Origin: Streptomyces sp. NBC_01216
GTDB lineage: Bacteria; Actinomycetota; Actinomycetes; Streptomycetales; Streptomycetaceae
Direction: 5' to 3'
Assembly: GCF_035994945.1 (NCBI RefSeq)
Contig: NZ_CP108680.1
Coordinates: forward strand, 1 to 64,000
Length of the DNA stretch: 64,000 nt
Shown: positions 50,753-60,261 of the stretch, one piece after another
Numbering within the stretch: position 1 is the stretch's first letter
Layout of the letters: each line of letters opens with the position of its first letter
Program-made: the position numbers and the translations under genes
The notes under the pieces: model-generated
Databases searched by the model: none
What the model was told of the DNA's origin: nothing
The model's input: only the letters and a program-made list of their open reading frames with translations

Positions 50753-53419
50753 TCATCGCGGGGCTGCCGCGAGGTTCGCCAGCGCACGACGGTCGACCTT
50801 TCCGCCGGTGTTGTGGGGCAGGCGCGCGAGCGTCACGAACGACACCGCTGGCAGGGCCCGGCCGAACCAGCCGCGCAGCGTCGAACGCCAGGCGGCCGAG
50901 TCGTCGGCCGGCGCGTCGGACGGGCCGCCACGCGGCACCACGTACGCCACCAGCCGTTCCACCAGCCCGTCCGCGGCTGTCCGGGCGACGACGGCACACG
51001 TGGCCACCGAGGGATCGGTGGCGAGCGCGGCCTCGATGTCGGTGAGTTCCACACGGGCGCCGAGGATCTTGACCAGCGAGTCCGACCGGCCCCGGAACTC
51101 CAGCAGTCCGTCCCAGCGCCTGCGTCCCAGGTCCCCGCCGCGGTAGCAGCCCCCGCCGACGAGTCCGGACCCGGCGGGCCCGGCCACGGGGCGGAACGTC
51201 TCGTCGGGCCGGTCGGCGCCGACGTAGCCGGGGGTGACGTACGGACCGCACACCACGATGCGGCCGGTGACCCCCGTGGGGCAGGGCCGGTCGTGCTCGT
51301 CGAGGACGACCACCTGACGGCCCGGCACCGGACGTCCGACCGGGACGGTTCCGGCGCCGGACGGCCCGCCGACCTCGTGCCAGGTTGCCAGCACGGTCTC
51401 GGTGGCGCCGTACAGGTTGACCAGCCGGGCACCAGGCAGTGCGGCGCGCAGGGTGTCGGCGAGCTCCCCGTGCAATGCCTCGCCGGCAAGCAGGAAATGG
51501 CTCAGCGAGGGGAGAGACGCCCCCGAGGTGCCGAGCGCGGCGAGCAGTTCGCGGGCGAAGCTCGGCACTGTCTGGAAGTGCGTGATCCGCTCCGACTCCA
51601 GCCAGCCGGCCAGCCTCTCCGGGTGGGCCCGGAGCCGGTCCGGGACCGGGCAGAGCGTGGCGCCCGTGGTCAGCGCCGCGAACAGCTCGACCAGCGCGGC
51701 GTCGTAACCGGGCTGGGCCCACTGCGCCACGCGGGACCCGGGCCCGATGCCGAAGGCCCCGGTGAACCAGTCGACGAACTGGGCGAAGGTCCGGTGAGTC
51801 TGCGGAATGCCCTTGGGCGCCCCGGTCGAGCCGGACGTGTAGGCGATGTACGCCCACCGGTCCGCGGTCGCCGTGGAGAGGCCCGGCGCGGGCGGCGTGC
51901 AGGCGCCGCCCGCGCCGGGCAGGGCCCGGGCGGGGGAGTCCGGGCCGGTCGGCGGGTCCGCCGGAAGCGCGTCCGCCGAGATCGGCGGGGCATCGGCCTC
52001 CGGCAGGGCGAGGGAATCGAGGTCGAGGACCCGGCCGCTCAGTTCGACGCGGTACCAGGTCGTCAGCGGCGCGGTGGCCGCCTGCTCCCCGGCCACCACC
52101 AGACAGTGCGGACGCAGCCCGGCGAGTACCGCCTTGACCCGCTCCCCGGAGTCCCGGGCGGCCAGGCCCACCGCGTGGGCTCCGGCGCCGAGGACGCCGA
52201 GCAGCGCCGCGGCCTGGTCGGGGCCGTTCGGCAGCCGCAGCGCCACCGACTTGCCCTCTCCGACCCCGGCAGCGCGCAGCGCGTCCGTGATCCGCTCGGC
52301 TCGGGCGCACAACTCGCCATAGCCGACAGCGCCGTGGGGGCCGTCCACCGCCGGGGTACCGGGCGAGGCGAAGGCCGCGGCACGGACCCGCTCATGCACG
52401 GGCCGCCCGCTTCCCGCTCCGGCCCCGGTCAGGTCGGCCTCGGCCACAGCCGCCCGGAGTTCCCCGGAGGTCTCCAGCGGGAGCGCGGACACCTGCGCCC
52501 CGGGGTCGGCCAGCGCCGCGTCCAGCAGGGTGCGGAGCTGGCCGAGCAGACCGCGGGCGGCCGACGCGTCGAAGGGAACGGTTCGGTACTCCAGGAAGGC
52601 CGTGGAGCGGGGTGCGCCGTCGCGCACCGTGAGGGTGAGGTCCGTGTCGGGCAGGGCCCCGCCGGCCCGCAGCCGGCGCACCCGCGCGCCGGCCAGCCGC
52701 AGCACGGGTTCGGCCGGGCCCTCCACGACGAACGCGGCGTCCGCGGAGGTCTCCGGTTCCGGTGTGTGAGCCGGTACCGCGATCCGTCCCACCAGTTCGC
52801 GGAAGGACGGGTCGCCGGACAGATCCACGCCGACCGCGGTCCGGTCGCCGTCCGTGCCCCGCACGGCCACGACCGGTCGCCTGGTGTCGCGGTGACGTGC
52901 GATCAGGCAGCAGTAGGCGGCCAGCAGGACGTCGCTCGGGAGCGCGCCCACGGCCGAAGCCAGGGCTTCGACGGCCCCGGACGGGCCGGTACCCCGCTCG
53001 AAGACGGCGAGAGCCGGATCCTCCTCGGTCCCGGCCGTCGCCGAGTACGCGGCCCCCAGGTCCTCGACCAGGGAGGCGAGCCGATGGCCCCCGGCGGCGA
53101 ACGACCGGTTCACGGCCAGCAGCAGGAGGTGCCCCCCGGCAGCGGGACGCGCCACCACCAGGTGCGCCGCCGGGCCTTGTCCCGCGGGAAAGGCGAGGAG
53201 CGCGGGATCGGCCCACAGACGCTCGGCAGCCTGCCACGGACCGGGGTCCGTGACCTCACCGAGCCACGTGAACCAGCGGGCGCCCCCGTCCTGCCCCGCG
53301 GCGTCGCCGTCCTGGACGTGGTACCTCCCGGCGACCGCGCGCCAGGCGACACGCAGCGCCGGCACATCGAGGTCGCCGGTCACGGCGTACGCCCGGATCA
53401 GCTGAGCCGTCTCGGTCAC
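50753..53419 (-). CDS. NRPS protein: degenerate condensation-like domain plus adenylation domain, no carrier
   Basis: 888 residues from GTG 53419 (GGGAG upstream). Residues 1-390 look like a condensation domain without the HHxxxDG motif (the equivalent stretch reads LLLAVNRSFAAGGHRL). Residues 400-888 are an adenylation domain: YTSGSTGAPKG (about 565), LVNLYGATE, VYRGGDL-type CYRGGDLG, and the C-terminal lysine motif GGKVDRRAL. The A4/A5 region WAQPGYDAALVELF keeps the Asp that holds the amino group. There is no carrier domain, so it must load a separate carrier such as the 87-residue protein at 41441. It probably corresponds to the SgcC1 function with an extra N-terminal domain. Confidence 0.88.
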   Translation of the reverse strand: MTETAQLIRAYAVTGDLDVPALRVAWRAVAGRYHVQDGDAAGQDGGARWFTWLGEVTDPGPWQAAERLWADPALLAFPAGQGPAAHLVVARPAAGGHLLLLAVNRSFAAGGHRLASLVEDLGAAYSATAGTEEDPALAVFERGTGPSGAVEALASAVGALPSDVLLAAYCCLIARHRDTRRPVVAVRGTDGDRTAVGVDLSGDPSFRELVGRIAVPAHTPEPETSADAAFVVEGPAEPVLRLAGARVRRLRAGGALPDTDLTLTVRDGAPRSTAFLEYRTVPFDASAARGLLGQLRTLLDAALADPGAQVSALPLETSGELRAAVAEADLTGAGAGSGRPVHERVRAAAFASPGTPAVDGPHGAVGYGELCARAERITDALRAAGVGEGKSVALRLPNGPDQAAALLGVLGAGAHAVGLAARDSGERVKAVLAGLRPHCLVVAGEQAATAPLTTWYRVELSGRVLDLDSLALPEADAPPISADALPADPPTGPDSPARALPGAGGACTPPAPGLSTATADRWAYIAYTSGSTGAPKGIPQTHRTFAQFVDWFTGAFGIGPGSRVAQWAQPGYDAALVELFAALTTGATLCPVPDRLRAHPERLAGWLESERITHFQTVPSFARELLAALGTSGASLPSLSHFLLAGEALHGELADTLRAALPGARLVNLYGATETVLATWHEVGGPSGAGTVPVGRPVPGRQVVVLDEHDRPCPTGVTGRIVVCGPYVTPGYVGADRPDETFRPVAGPAGSGLVGGGCYRGGDLGRRRWDGLLEFRGRSDSLVKILGARVELTDIEAALATDPSVATCAVVARTAADGLVERLVAYVVPRGGPSDAPADDSAAWRSTLRGWFGRALPAVSFVTLARLPHNTGGKVDRRALANLAAAPR

Positions 53420-53451
53420 ACCCACTCCCTTCGTCACCGGCCGCGCACGGC

Positions 53452-54906
53452 TCAGTTCGACGAGACGAGCTCGTCGTCGCGGGACGGGGAGGACGCCTTG
53501 GGCGCCGACGTGGCCGCCGCCGGGCGATGCGCGGTGGCGTCCTTGCCGCCGAGCCGGTCCGCGACCGCCGCGCGCACCACGTTCCACAGCACACGGGCGA
53601 TGAACGCCGGACGCATCATCGCGTCGGGCTTGTCGACCAGACCCGCACCGCGCATGTACGCGGCGGTGACCTTGCCGTCGTGGACGGCCGCCGTCTGGAC
53701 CAGCTTCAGGAAGGTCTGCGCCATCTTGACCTCCTTGGTGCGCTCGCCCTGGACCCCCGGGAAGGTCAGGTCGACGGCGTTGGTCATCTCCCACGGCGGG
53801 TCGATGACATCGCGGGCGAGATCGCGGAAGTACTGCGCGGGGATCGGGGTAGCACCGCTGTGCAGGTGGTCCCGCAGCGTCAGGGCGCCGAGCGCGGCGG
53901 CCGTCATGCCCTGGGCGTAGACCGGGTTGAAGGTGGTGACGGCGTCGCCGGTGACCAGCAGGCCCAGCGGGAAGCGGTCCAAGTCCTCGTAGTGGCGGCG
54001 CAGCGTCGTCGGGAAGCGGAAGGCGACCGGCTCGTCCAGCGGCACGGCGTGCTGGAGCGCCTCGTGGATGTCCGGGACCGCCAGCGACTTCACCCAGGCG
54101 TACAGGCCCTCCTGGTCGGTGGGCGGGTGGTCGCCGAGCAGGCCGTACGTGGTCAGCTCCACGCGGTCGCCGTCGGTCTTGGTGAAGATGGCCCCGCGGG
54201 GCAGCGAGGGCGAAGCCACCGGGTTGATGGACAGGTCTCCGTCGTACGGGTCCTCCAGCAGCTTGTAGTGCTGGGTTACGTAGCCGAGACCGATCTTCTT
54301 GCGCTCCTCGGTCACGCGCGGGTAGCCGAGCTCCTCCAGCCACACCGGGGTACGCGAGCCACGGCCGGTCGCGTCGACCACGAGGTCGGCCTCGACGACC
54401 TCCTCGCCGCCCTTCTTCCCGGCCAGGCTCTGGACGCGGACGCCGGTGACCCGGCTGCGGTCCGCGGTCGTCACCAGACCCAGGATGTCGTGCTGTTCAC
54501 GGAAGGAGACGGCCGGCAGCGCCGCCGTGCGCCGGCGGATGTGCTTCTCCAGCATGGGACGGCTCGCCGCCACACAGGTCAGACCCGCGACCTCGGGCTT
54601 CAGGCGCTTGCCGTTGAAGTACCAGCGCACGTGCCCGGCGAGGTCACCGGTGGGAACGCCGTCCGCGAAGATCTCCTCGGTGATACCGGGGTACATCTCC
54701 TCCATGGCGAGCTGGCCGCGAGCCAGCAGGCCGTTGATGTGTCGGCTCTGGGGGCAGTGCTTGCGCGGCCCCTCCACCCCGACCAGGACGTCGCGGTCCA
54801 CAATGAGCACGTCGTCATAGGCATCGGCGAGCACTCTGGCCGCGAACAGGCCGGCGATGCTTCCGCCGAGTACCACCGCGCGAGTACCGGTCTTGTCGCC
54901 CGACAC
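53452..54906 (-). CDS. FAD-dependent monooxygenase/epoxidase
   Basis: 484 residues from GTG 54906 (GAGGAGG upstream). The Rossmann FAD motif is VVLGGSIAGLFAARVLADAYDDVLIVDRD at the start; DATGRGSRTP is the middle motif; GDAVTTFNPVYAQGMTAAALGAL (about 310) is the second FAD site typical of epoxidase/aromatic hydroxylase flavoproteins. The W-x-W-x-I-P motif of flavin halogenases is absent, so a halogenase is unlikely. It lies between the NRPS gene and the second acyl-CoA-dehydrogenase-like gene. An epoxidase or hydroxylase acting on the warhead or side chain is the best guess. Confidence 0.85.
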   Translation of the reverse strand: MSGDKTGTRAVVLGGSIAGLFAARVLADAYDDVLIVDRDVLVGVEGPRKHCPQSRHINGLLARGQLAMEEMYPGITEEIFADGVPTGDLAGHVRWYFNGKRLKPEVAGLTCVAASRPMLEKHIRRRTAALPAVSFREQHDILGLVTTADRSRVTGVRVQSLAGKKGGEEVVEADLVVDATGRGSRTPVWLEELGYPRVTEERKKIGLGYVTQHYKLLEDPYDGDLSINPVASPSLPRGAIFTKTDGDRVELTTYGLLGDHPPTDQEGLYAWVKSLAVPDIHEALQHAVPLDEPVAFRFPTTLRRHYEDLDRFPLGLLVTGDAVTTFNPVYAQGMTAAALGALTLRDHLHSGATPIPAQYFRDLARDVIDPPWEMTNAVDLTFPGVQGERTKEVKMAQTFLKLVQTAAVHDGKVTAAYMRGAGLVDKPDAMMRPAFIARVLWNVVRAAVADRLGGKDATAHRPAAATSAPKASSPSRDDELVSSN

Positions 54907-55070
54907 GGATACCTCCTCGAAATTTCCCGGAATGGGGTGGAAAGCTGGGTCTGGTCTGCAATCAGGTGATCGGCTCCAGAGGAGCCGATCGTCGCGCCCC
55001 GGCTCACCGCGGCGCATCTCCTGGTGTGCTGCCCCGGTCGCCGCGCCGTGCGGCCCCGGCGGCCCGGCGC

Positions 55071-56309
55071 TCAGAGGCCGCCGGTGGCGCCGAAACGAGC
55101 ACGGGCGAGTTCACGGTTGGCCGCGGTGAACAGGAAGACCGCGATACCGGCATGGCTCTGCTGCATGGACATGTCGCGCCAGATCCGCTCCATGCGCTCG
55201 CCGTTGCGGACGGCGCTGGAACCGGCGGTCGGGAAGAGATAGCCCTCGACCGCCCGCCAGCTCATCCGCACCGCCTCACGGCAGACCGTGGCGACCCGCA
55301 GCTCCTGCTCGGGAGTGACGTCCTTCCGGGCCGCGATCTCGTCCCACATCCGGATCGCGCCCAGCAACCCGGCCTCCGCGGAGTGCACCAGGCCCGCGGC
55401 CTCGCCGTACCAGTACTGGAAATCGGGATCCTCGAAACGGGTCACGACAGGCGGGAACAGCGTCTGCCGCGACCGCATCAGCTCCTCGTACGCGTCGAGA
55501 GCCCCCTTGGCCATGCCGACCGCGAGCGCCGCGTCCTCCAGGATCATGAAACTCAGTGGCCCGCCGCCGTACATCGGATTGCCGTGCAGCGCGCGACCCG
55601 GGGTCCCGTCGGCCACGTTCACCTGACTCAGGTGGGTGTCCAGGGTGAAGTGGTCCGGGATCACCCCGGCCTCGATCCGCAGACCGTGCGAGCCGCTGCC
55701 CCGCAGACCGAGCTGCGCACCCCAGTCGTCCAGCCGGGTGAACGTCTCGCGCGGAGCGATGAACAGCAGCGGGCGCACACCCTCGCCGTCGTCCACGAGC
55801 GTGTGGCCGAGGAAGTGCGTGGCGTACGGAGACCCGGAGCAGTAGCGCCAGGTGCCCTCGATCTGCCACCGGCCGTCCGGCATGCGCCGGCCCGTGCCGT
55901 TCGGGGCCACCGTGGAGGGGCACAGGAAGTCGCCGCCGGCGAAGACCTCCGCCTGCGCCCGCTCGTCGAACAGCGTCGCCACCGCGTGCGCGTGTGCCGC
56001 GCCCAGGCAGTACATCCACCCCGTCGAAGGGCAGCCCCGGGACAGCGCGACGACCACGCGCATGAACGTCTCGACGCCGAACTCGTATCCGCCGTAGCGT
56101 CGCGGCACGAGGATCCGGTAGAAGCCCGCCCTGCGGAACGCCTCGTGGGTGTCCTCGGCGTAGAAGCCGCGCTGCTCCGTCTCGGCCTGACGGCTGATCA
56201 GGCCCCGGGCCAGCTCCTCGGCCCTTGCCACGACCTCGTCCGGGGTCAGTCCGATCTCGGGCACCGGGACGGCGGTCCGTTCGGGAGCACTCGCGGCGGT
56301 GACTGTCAT
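55071..56309 (-). CDS. Acyl-CoA-dehydrogenase-fold flavin monooxygenase (HsaA-like), second copy
   Basis: 412 residues. The N-terminal AFRRAGFYRILVPRRYGGYEFGVETFMRVVVAL and CPSTGWMYCLGAAHA match the first copy and HsaA-like two-component hydroxylases; WGAQLGLRGSGSHGLRIEAGVIP is the middle motif and the C-terminus contains a four-helix bundle. The catalytic base of dehydrogenases is not obvious. The start at 56309 is the ATG used. It is divergent from the molybdopterin oxidoreductase gene by about 300 bases. Likely partner of the flavin reductase at 33003. Confidence 0.82.
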   Translation of the reverse strand: MTVTAASAPERTAVPVPEIGLTPDEVVARAEELARGLISRQAETEQRGFYAEDTHEAFRRAGFYRILVPRRYGGYEFGVETFMRVVVALSRGCPSTGWMYCLGAAHAHAVATLFDERAQAEVFAGGDFLCPSTVAPNGTGRRMPDGRWQIEGTWRYCSGSPYATHFLGHTLVDDGEGVRPLLFIAPRETFTRLDDWGAQLGLRGSGSHGLRIEAGVIPDHFTLDTHLSQVNVADGTPGRALHGNPMYGGGPLSFMILEDAALAVGMAKGALDAYEELMRSRQTLFPPVVTRFEDPDFQYWYGEAAGLVHSAEAGLLGAIRMWDEIAARKDVTPEQELRVATVCREAVRMSWRAVEGYLFPTAGSSAVRNGERMERIWRDMSMQQSHAGIAVFLFTAANRELARARFGATGGL

Positions 56310-56611
56310 TGCTTCGCGGTTTCCTTCGCCTTGGATGAAGCCGCCCCACGGGACAGGGCACCCGCCCCTGCGGTGCCGCGTGACGACCCTGGCCCACGGC
56401 CATGGCTCGCAGCGTCGCACCCGCCCGCCGACGCGGCATCTCCTTGATTGCGCAGCGCCTTCGAGACCCCCCGGAACGCCATGGCGCGCCGACGGCGGGA
56501 CAGGACCGCACACGGGAAGATGCGGCGCGCGCCGGGGCGGTGCGATCGTCGGACGGCCCGGTCCGTCGCGCCGGCGCGACGGACCCGCCACCCCGACGAC
56601 CTGGAGTCCCG
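56310..56611. promoter_or_regulatory. Divergent region between the second flavin monooxygenase and the molybdopterin oxidoreductase
   Basis: 302 bases with no separate gene; the molybdopterin frame is open through part of it but without a ribosome site. Several short GC-rich near-palindromes are visible, none long enough to call. GGAGTCCC just before the TTG at 56612 is the likely ribosome site. Confidence 0.4.
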
Positions 56612-58834
56612 TTGAGAACCGCGCACCGCACATGCCCCGTCTGTGACGCCGTCTGCGGACTGCGGATCGAGCTTGACGCCGACGACCGGGTCACCGACGT
56701 CCGAGGAGACAAGGACGACCCGTTCTCGCGCGGCTACGTCTGCCCCAAGGGCGCCAGCCTGGGTCGGATCGACGAGGACCCCGACCGGCTGCGCGTGCCG
56801 ATGATCCGCACCGGCGACCAGTGGCGCGAGGCCACCTGGGACGAGGCGTTCCGAGCCGTCGAGGAGGGCCTGACGGGCGTCGTCGAACGCCACGGCCGCC
56901 AAGCCGTGGCCGCCTACTTCGGCAACCCCACCTTCCACACCATGGGCGGCATCTTCTACCGGGGCCCGCTCTCCCAGTCCCTGGGCACCACCAACCTCTA
57001 CAGCGCGGGCACCATCGACCAGATGCCCAAGCACGTCTCGTGCGGGCTGATGTTCGGCAACGCCATGGCGATCTCCGTGCCCGACCTGGACCGCACCGAC
57101 CACCTGCTGATCATCGGAGCCAACCCGGCCGAGTCGCACGGCTCGCTGTGCGCCGCCCCGGACTTCCCCGGCCGGCTGAAGGCCATCCGGAACCGCGGCG
57201 GCCGTATCGTCGTCGTCGACCCGCGCCGCACCCGCACGGCCGACCTCGCCGACGAGCACGTCTTCGTCCGCCCCGGCACCGATGCCCTGCTGCTGTTCGC
57301 CCTGGTCCACACCCTGCTCGCGGAGAACCTCACCACCGTTCGCGTCGAGACCGAGGGCATCGAGGAGCTGCGGGCGCACGCCGCCCCCTTCACCCCCGAC
57401 GCGGTGTCCGCCGCCACCGGCGTACCCGGCGAGACCATCGTCCGCCTCGCCCGCGAACTGGCCGCCGCGCCCACCGCAGCCGTCTACACCCGCATGGGCA
57501 CCAGCACCGCCGACTTCGGCACCCTCACCCAGTACCTGGTGGACGTCCTCAACACCCTCACCGGCAACCTCGACCGGCCCGGCGGCGTCATGTTCACCCG
57601 CCCCGCCACCCTCGAAGTGCCCTGGGGACCGCGACCCTTCACCTCCGGCCGCTGGCACAGCCGGGTCAGGGGACTGCCCGAGGCCCTCGGGGAACTGCCC
57701 GTCGCGACCCTCGCCGACGAGATGGAGACCCCCGGAGAAGGACAGGTCAAGGCGCTCGTCTGTGTCGCGGGGAACCTCGTCCTGTCCGCGCCCAACGGCC
57801 CCCGCCTCGGACAAGCCCTCGACGACCTGGACTTCATGGTCTGCGTCGACCCGTACCTGAACGAGACCACCCGGCGGGCCCATGTGATCCTGCCCCCGCC
57901 GCGCATGATGCAGATGCCGCACTACGACCTGCTGCTGCTCACCGTCACCGTGCGCAACTACACCCGCTTCTCGCCGCCGGTCCTCCCACTCGAACCCGGT
58001 CAGCTGTCCGAGGCCGAGATCATGGCCCGGCTCTGTCTGATCGCCGCCGGCCAGGGCGCCGACGCCGACCCCGCCGGCGTCGACGAGATGGTGCTCGGCG
58101 AACTCCTCGGCGCCGGAGTGCAGATCCCCGGCTCGCCCTTCGAGGGCATGGAGATCGCCGAGGCCCGCGCCCTTCTCGACGGTGACAGCGGCCCCGAGCT
58201 GATGCTCGATGCCATGCTCCGCCTCGGCCCGTACGGACTCTCCCTCGCCGAACTGCGCAAGCACCCCCACGGGATCGACCTCGGACCCCTCGAACCCCGG
58301 CTGAACGAAGTGCTCAGCACGGAGTCCGGGCTCGTCCGGCTCGCCCCCGCCGAACTGGGCCAGGAGATCGGCCGGCTGCGCGCACGTCTGGCCACGCCGA
58401 CCCCGCCCACCCTCCTCATCGGCCGACGCCAGCTACGCTCCAACAACAGCTGGCTGCACAACGTGCCGTCACTGATGGGCGGAACCAACCAGTGCACGCT
58501 CCACATCCACCCGGACGACGTGGCCCGGCTGGGACTGGACACCCACGCACGGGTCGTCTCCGCCACCGGCGACCTGGTCGTGCCCATCGAGCCCAACGAC
58601 CGCATCATGCCGGGCGTCGTCAGCCTGCCCCACGGATGGGGACACGCCGGATCCGCCCAGCACACCGCCGCGCAGCACCCGGGCGTGAACGCCAACGCCC
58701 TCACCGACGACTCCGTGATCGACGCGCTCTCCGGCAACGCCGTCTTCAACGGCGCACCGGTGACGCTCACCCCCGCACCGGCACCCGACGCGACCGACGC
58801 CCCGAGGCCCCTGCTCCCGGTCGTCACTGCCTGA
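56612..58834 (+). CDS. Molybdopterin (Mo-bis-MGD) oxidoreductase with an N-terminal 4Fe-4S site
   Basis: 740 residues from TTG 56612. The N-terminus has CPVCDAVCGL...GYVCPKG, the C-x2-C-x3-C...C 4Fe-4S motif of the DMSO-reductase family. Conserved segments are TWDEAFRAVEEGL, the LIIGANPAESH region, GGRIVVVDPRRTRTADLADEHVFVRPGTDALL and, at the end, HIHPDDVARLGLDTHARVVS of the MGD-binding C-terminal domain. No twin-arginine signal is seen, so it is cytoplasmic. Enzymes of this family reduce or oxidise by oxygen transfer (formate, nitrate, polysulfide, others). An enediyne tailoring role would be unusual; it is on the same strand as the next gene. Confidence 0.92.
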   Translation: MRTAHRTCPVCDAVCGLRIELDADDRVTDVRGDKDDPFSRGYVCPKGASLGRIDEDPDRLRVPMIRTGDQWREATWDEAFRAVEEGLTGVVERHGRQAVAAYFGNPTFHTMGGIFYRGPLSQSLGTTNLYSAGTIDQMPKHVSCGLMFGNAMAISVPDLDRTDHLLIIGANPAESHGSLCAAPDFPGRLKAIRNRGGRIVVVDPRRTRTADLADEHVFVRPGTDALLLFALVHTLLAENLTTVRVETEGIEELRAHAAPFTPDAVSAATGVPGETIVRLARELAAAPTAAVYTRMGTSTADFGTLTQYLVDVLNTLTGNLDRPGGVMFTRPATLEVPWGPRPFTSGRWHSRVRGLPEALGELPVATLADEMETPGEGQVKALVCVAGNLVLSAPNGPRLGQALDDLDFMVCVDPYLNETTRRAHVILPPPRMMQMPHYDLLLLTVTVRNYTRFSPPVLPLEPGQLSEAEIMARLCLIAAGQGADADPAGVDEMVLGELLGAGVQIPGSPFEGMEIAEARALLDGDSGPELMLDAMLRLGPYGLSLAELRKHPHGIDLGPLEPRLNEVLSTESGLVRLAPAELGQEIGRLRARLATPTPPTLLIGRRQLRSNNSWLHNVPSLMGGTNQCTLHIHPDDVARLGLDTHARVVSATGDLVVPIEPNDRIMPGVVSLPHGWGHAGSAQHTAAQHPGVNANALTDDSVIDALSGNAVFNGAPVTLTPAPAPDATDAPRPLLPVVTA

Positions 58835-58917
58835 GAGCCCTCCGGCCGGCCGCAGGCCACCCGACAGGGTTCCGAGGCCGCCCCGTGTTCCGCACCGAAC
58901 CCCCGACTGGAGGCCCC

Positions 58918-60261
58918 ATGCACCCCGCCCCGGATGACGCCGTCGTCATCGAGGCATGGCTGTCCGAATTCCCGTTCCCCGACTTCCTGGAACCGATCAG
59001 GGAACGCGCCCGGGAGTTCGAGAAGGCCCACCCCGGCTACCGGATCGACCTCCGGGGCTTCTCCTACGAGGAACTTCCCGACGCGATCGCGCGAGCGGCG
59101 TCCGAGGGCCGCGCCCCCGCCATCGCCACCTACTACGCCGGAGCCTCGCAGCTGGCCCGCGACGCACGGAACCAGGACGGCAGCCCGCTCTTCGTGTCCG
59201 TGGAGAAGGTCGTCGCAGGCCGCACCGAGATCCTCGGCGAGCCGGTCGTCCTCGGTGACTTCCTGCCGGGCGTGCGCGAGTACTACACCGTCGACGGAGA
59301 CTTCGCGACGATGCCGCTGACCCTCTCGACGATGCTCCTGTACGCCAACACCAGCGTGCTGCGCCGGGCCGGCGTCGACGCCGCCCCACGCACCTGGGAG
59401 GAGACCACGGCCGCGTGCGAGGCCGTCGGCCGACTCGCGGACGGACCCGGACACGGCATCGCCTGGCCCGTGGACGGCAAGTTCCTCCAGCACGCCGTCG
59501 CCCAGCAGGGTGCCCTGCTCGCCGACGCGGGCAACGGACGACACGGCCGGGCCACCCGGGTCGACCTGGCGTCCGACGCGGTCAACGCCTACGTGCAATG
59601 GTGGCGCGACCTACACCGGTCCGGCCACTACCTGCACACCGGCGTGCTGGAGGACTGGGCCGGCACCTTCAAGGCATTCGCCGCCCAGGAGGTGGCCCTG
59701 CGGTTCAGCTCCTCCTTCGACGCCAACTACATGGTGCGCGCGGCAGCGGCTTCCGGCTTCGACATCGAGGTCGGAGTCCTGCCCCGCAACGGCGCCCTGC
59801 CCTGCGCGGGCAACTGGATCGGCGGGGACTCGCTGTGGCTCGCCGACGGGCTCGACGAGGCCACCCGCGACGGGGCACTGGCGTTCATGCAGTACCTGAA
59901 CAGCCCCCGCGCCGCCGCGGCCTGGCACCGGGCCAGCGGCTCCGCCCCGGCTACGTACGGGTGCATCGCCCTGCTGGAAGAGGAAGGCTGGTTCGACGAG
60001 CACCCGCACCACCGCGCCACCAGCGAGCAGCTCGAACTGCGCACCGGCCCGCCCGAGGCACACGGCGCCGTGCTGGGCGCCTTCCACGCGGTGCAGATCG
60101 TGTTCATGGAGGCGATGGAGGAGATCCTCACCGAAGGCGCCGACCCGGACGCCCGGCTCTCCCGGGCCACCACCGACGCCCAGGCCCACCTCGACGCGTA
60201 TAACGCCTACGCGCTCGGCACCGGGCCGAAGACCCCCGACTGCCTCACCGTCCGCATCTGA
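58918..60261 (+). CDS. Solute-binding-protein family 1-like protein without a signal peptide
   Basis: 447 residues. The fold of sugar ABC-transporter binding proteins is indicated by FEKAHPGYRIDLRGFSYEELPDAI, TMPLTLSTMLLYANTSVLRRAGVDAAPRTWEETTAACEAV and a late WIGGDSLWLADGLDEATRDGALAFMQYLNSPRAAAAWH. The N-terminus is MHPAPDDAVVIEAWLSEFPF, with neither hydrophobic signal nor lipobox Cys, and GGAGG lies right before ATG 58918, so the start is firm. No permease or ATPase genes neighbour it. It would be cytoplasmic, and may bind a small molecule of the cluster for carriage, sequestration or catalysis. It follows the molybdopterin gene by 83 bases. Confidence 0.8.
   Translation: MHPAPDDAVVIEAWLSEFPFPDFLEPIRERAREFEKAHPGYRIDLRGFSYEELPDAIARAASEGRAPAIATYYAGASQLARDARNQDGSPLFVSVEKVVAGRTEILGEPVVLGDFLPGVREYYTVDGDFATMPLTLSTMLLYANTSVLRRAGVDAAPRTWEETTAACEAVGRLADGPGHGIAWPVDGKFLQHAVAQQGALLADAGNGRHGRATRVDLASDAVNAYVQWWRDLHRSGHYLHTGVLEDWAGTFKAFAAQEVALRFSSSFDANYMVRAAAASGFDIEVGVLPRNGALPCAGNWIGGDSLWLADGLDEATRDGALAFMQYLNSPRAAAAWHRASGSAPATYGCIALLEEEGWFDEHPHHRATSEQLELRTGPPEAHGAVLGAFHAVQIVFMEAMEEILTEGADPDARLSRATTDAQAHLDAYNAYALGTGPKTPDCLTVRI

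Noticed and set aside
49502..53920. A 1472-residue plus-strand frame
   Set aside because: Antisense shadow of the aminomutase and adenylation genes caused by high GC bias; its sequence is Arg/Gly/Ala-rich without domains.
53452..54906. Flavin halogenase of the SgcC3 kind
   Set aside because: The flavoprotein lacks the W-x-W-x-I-P halogenase motif and instead has the GDAVTTFNPVYAQGM epoxidase/hydroxylase-type second motif.
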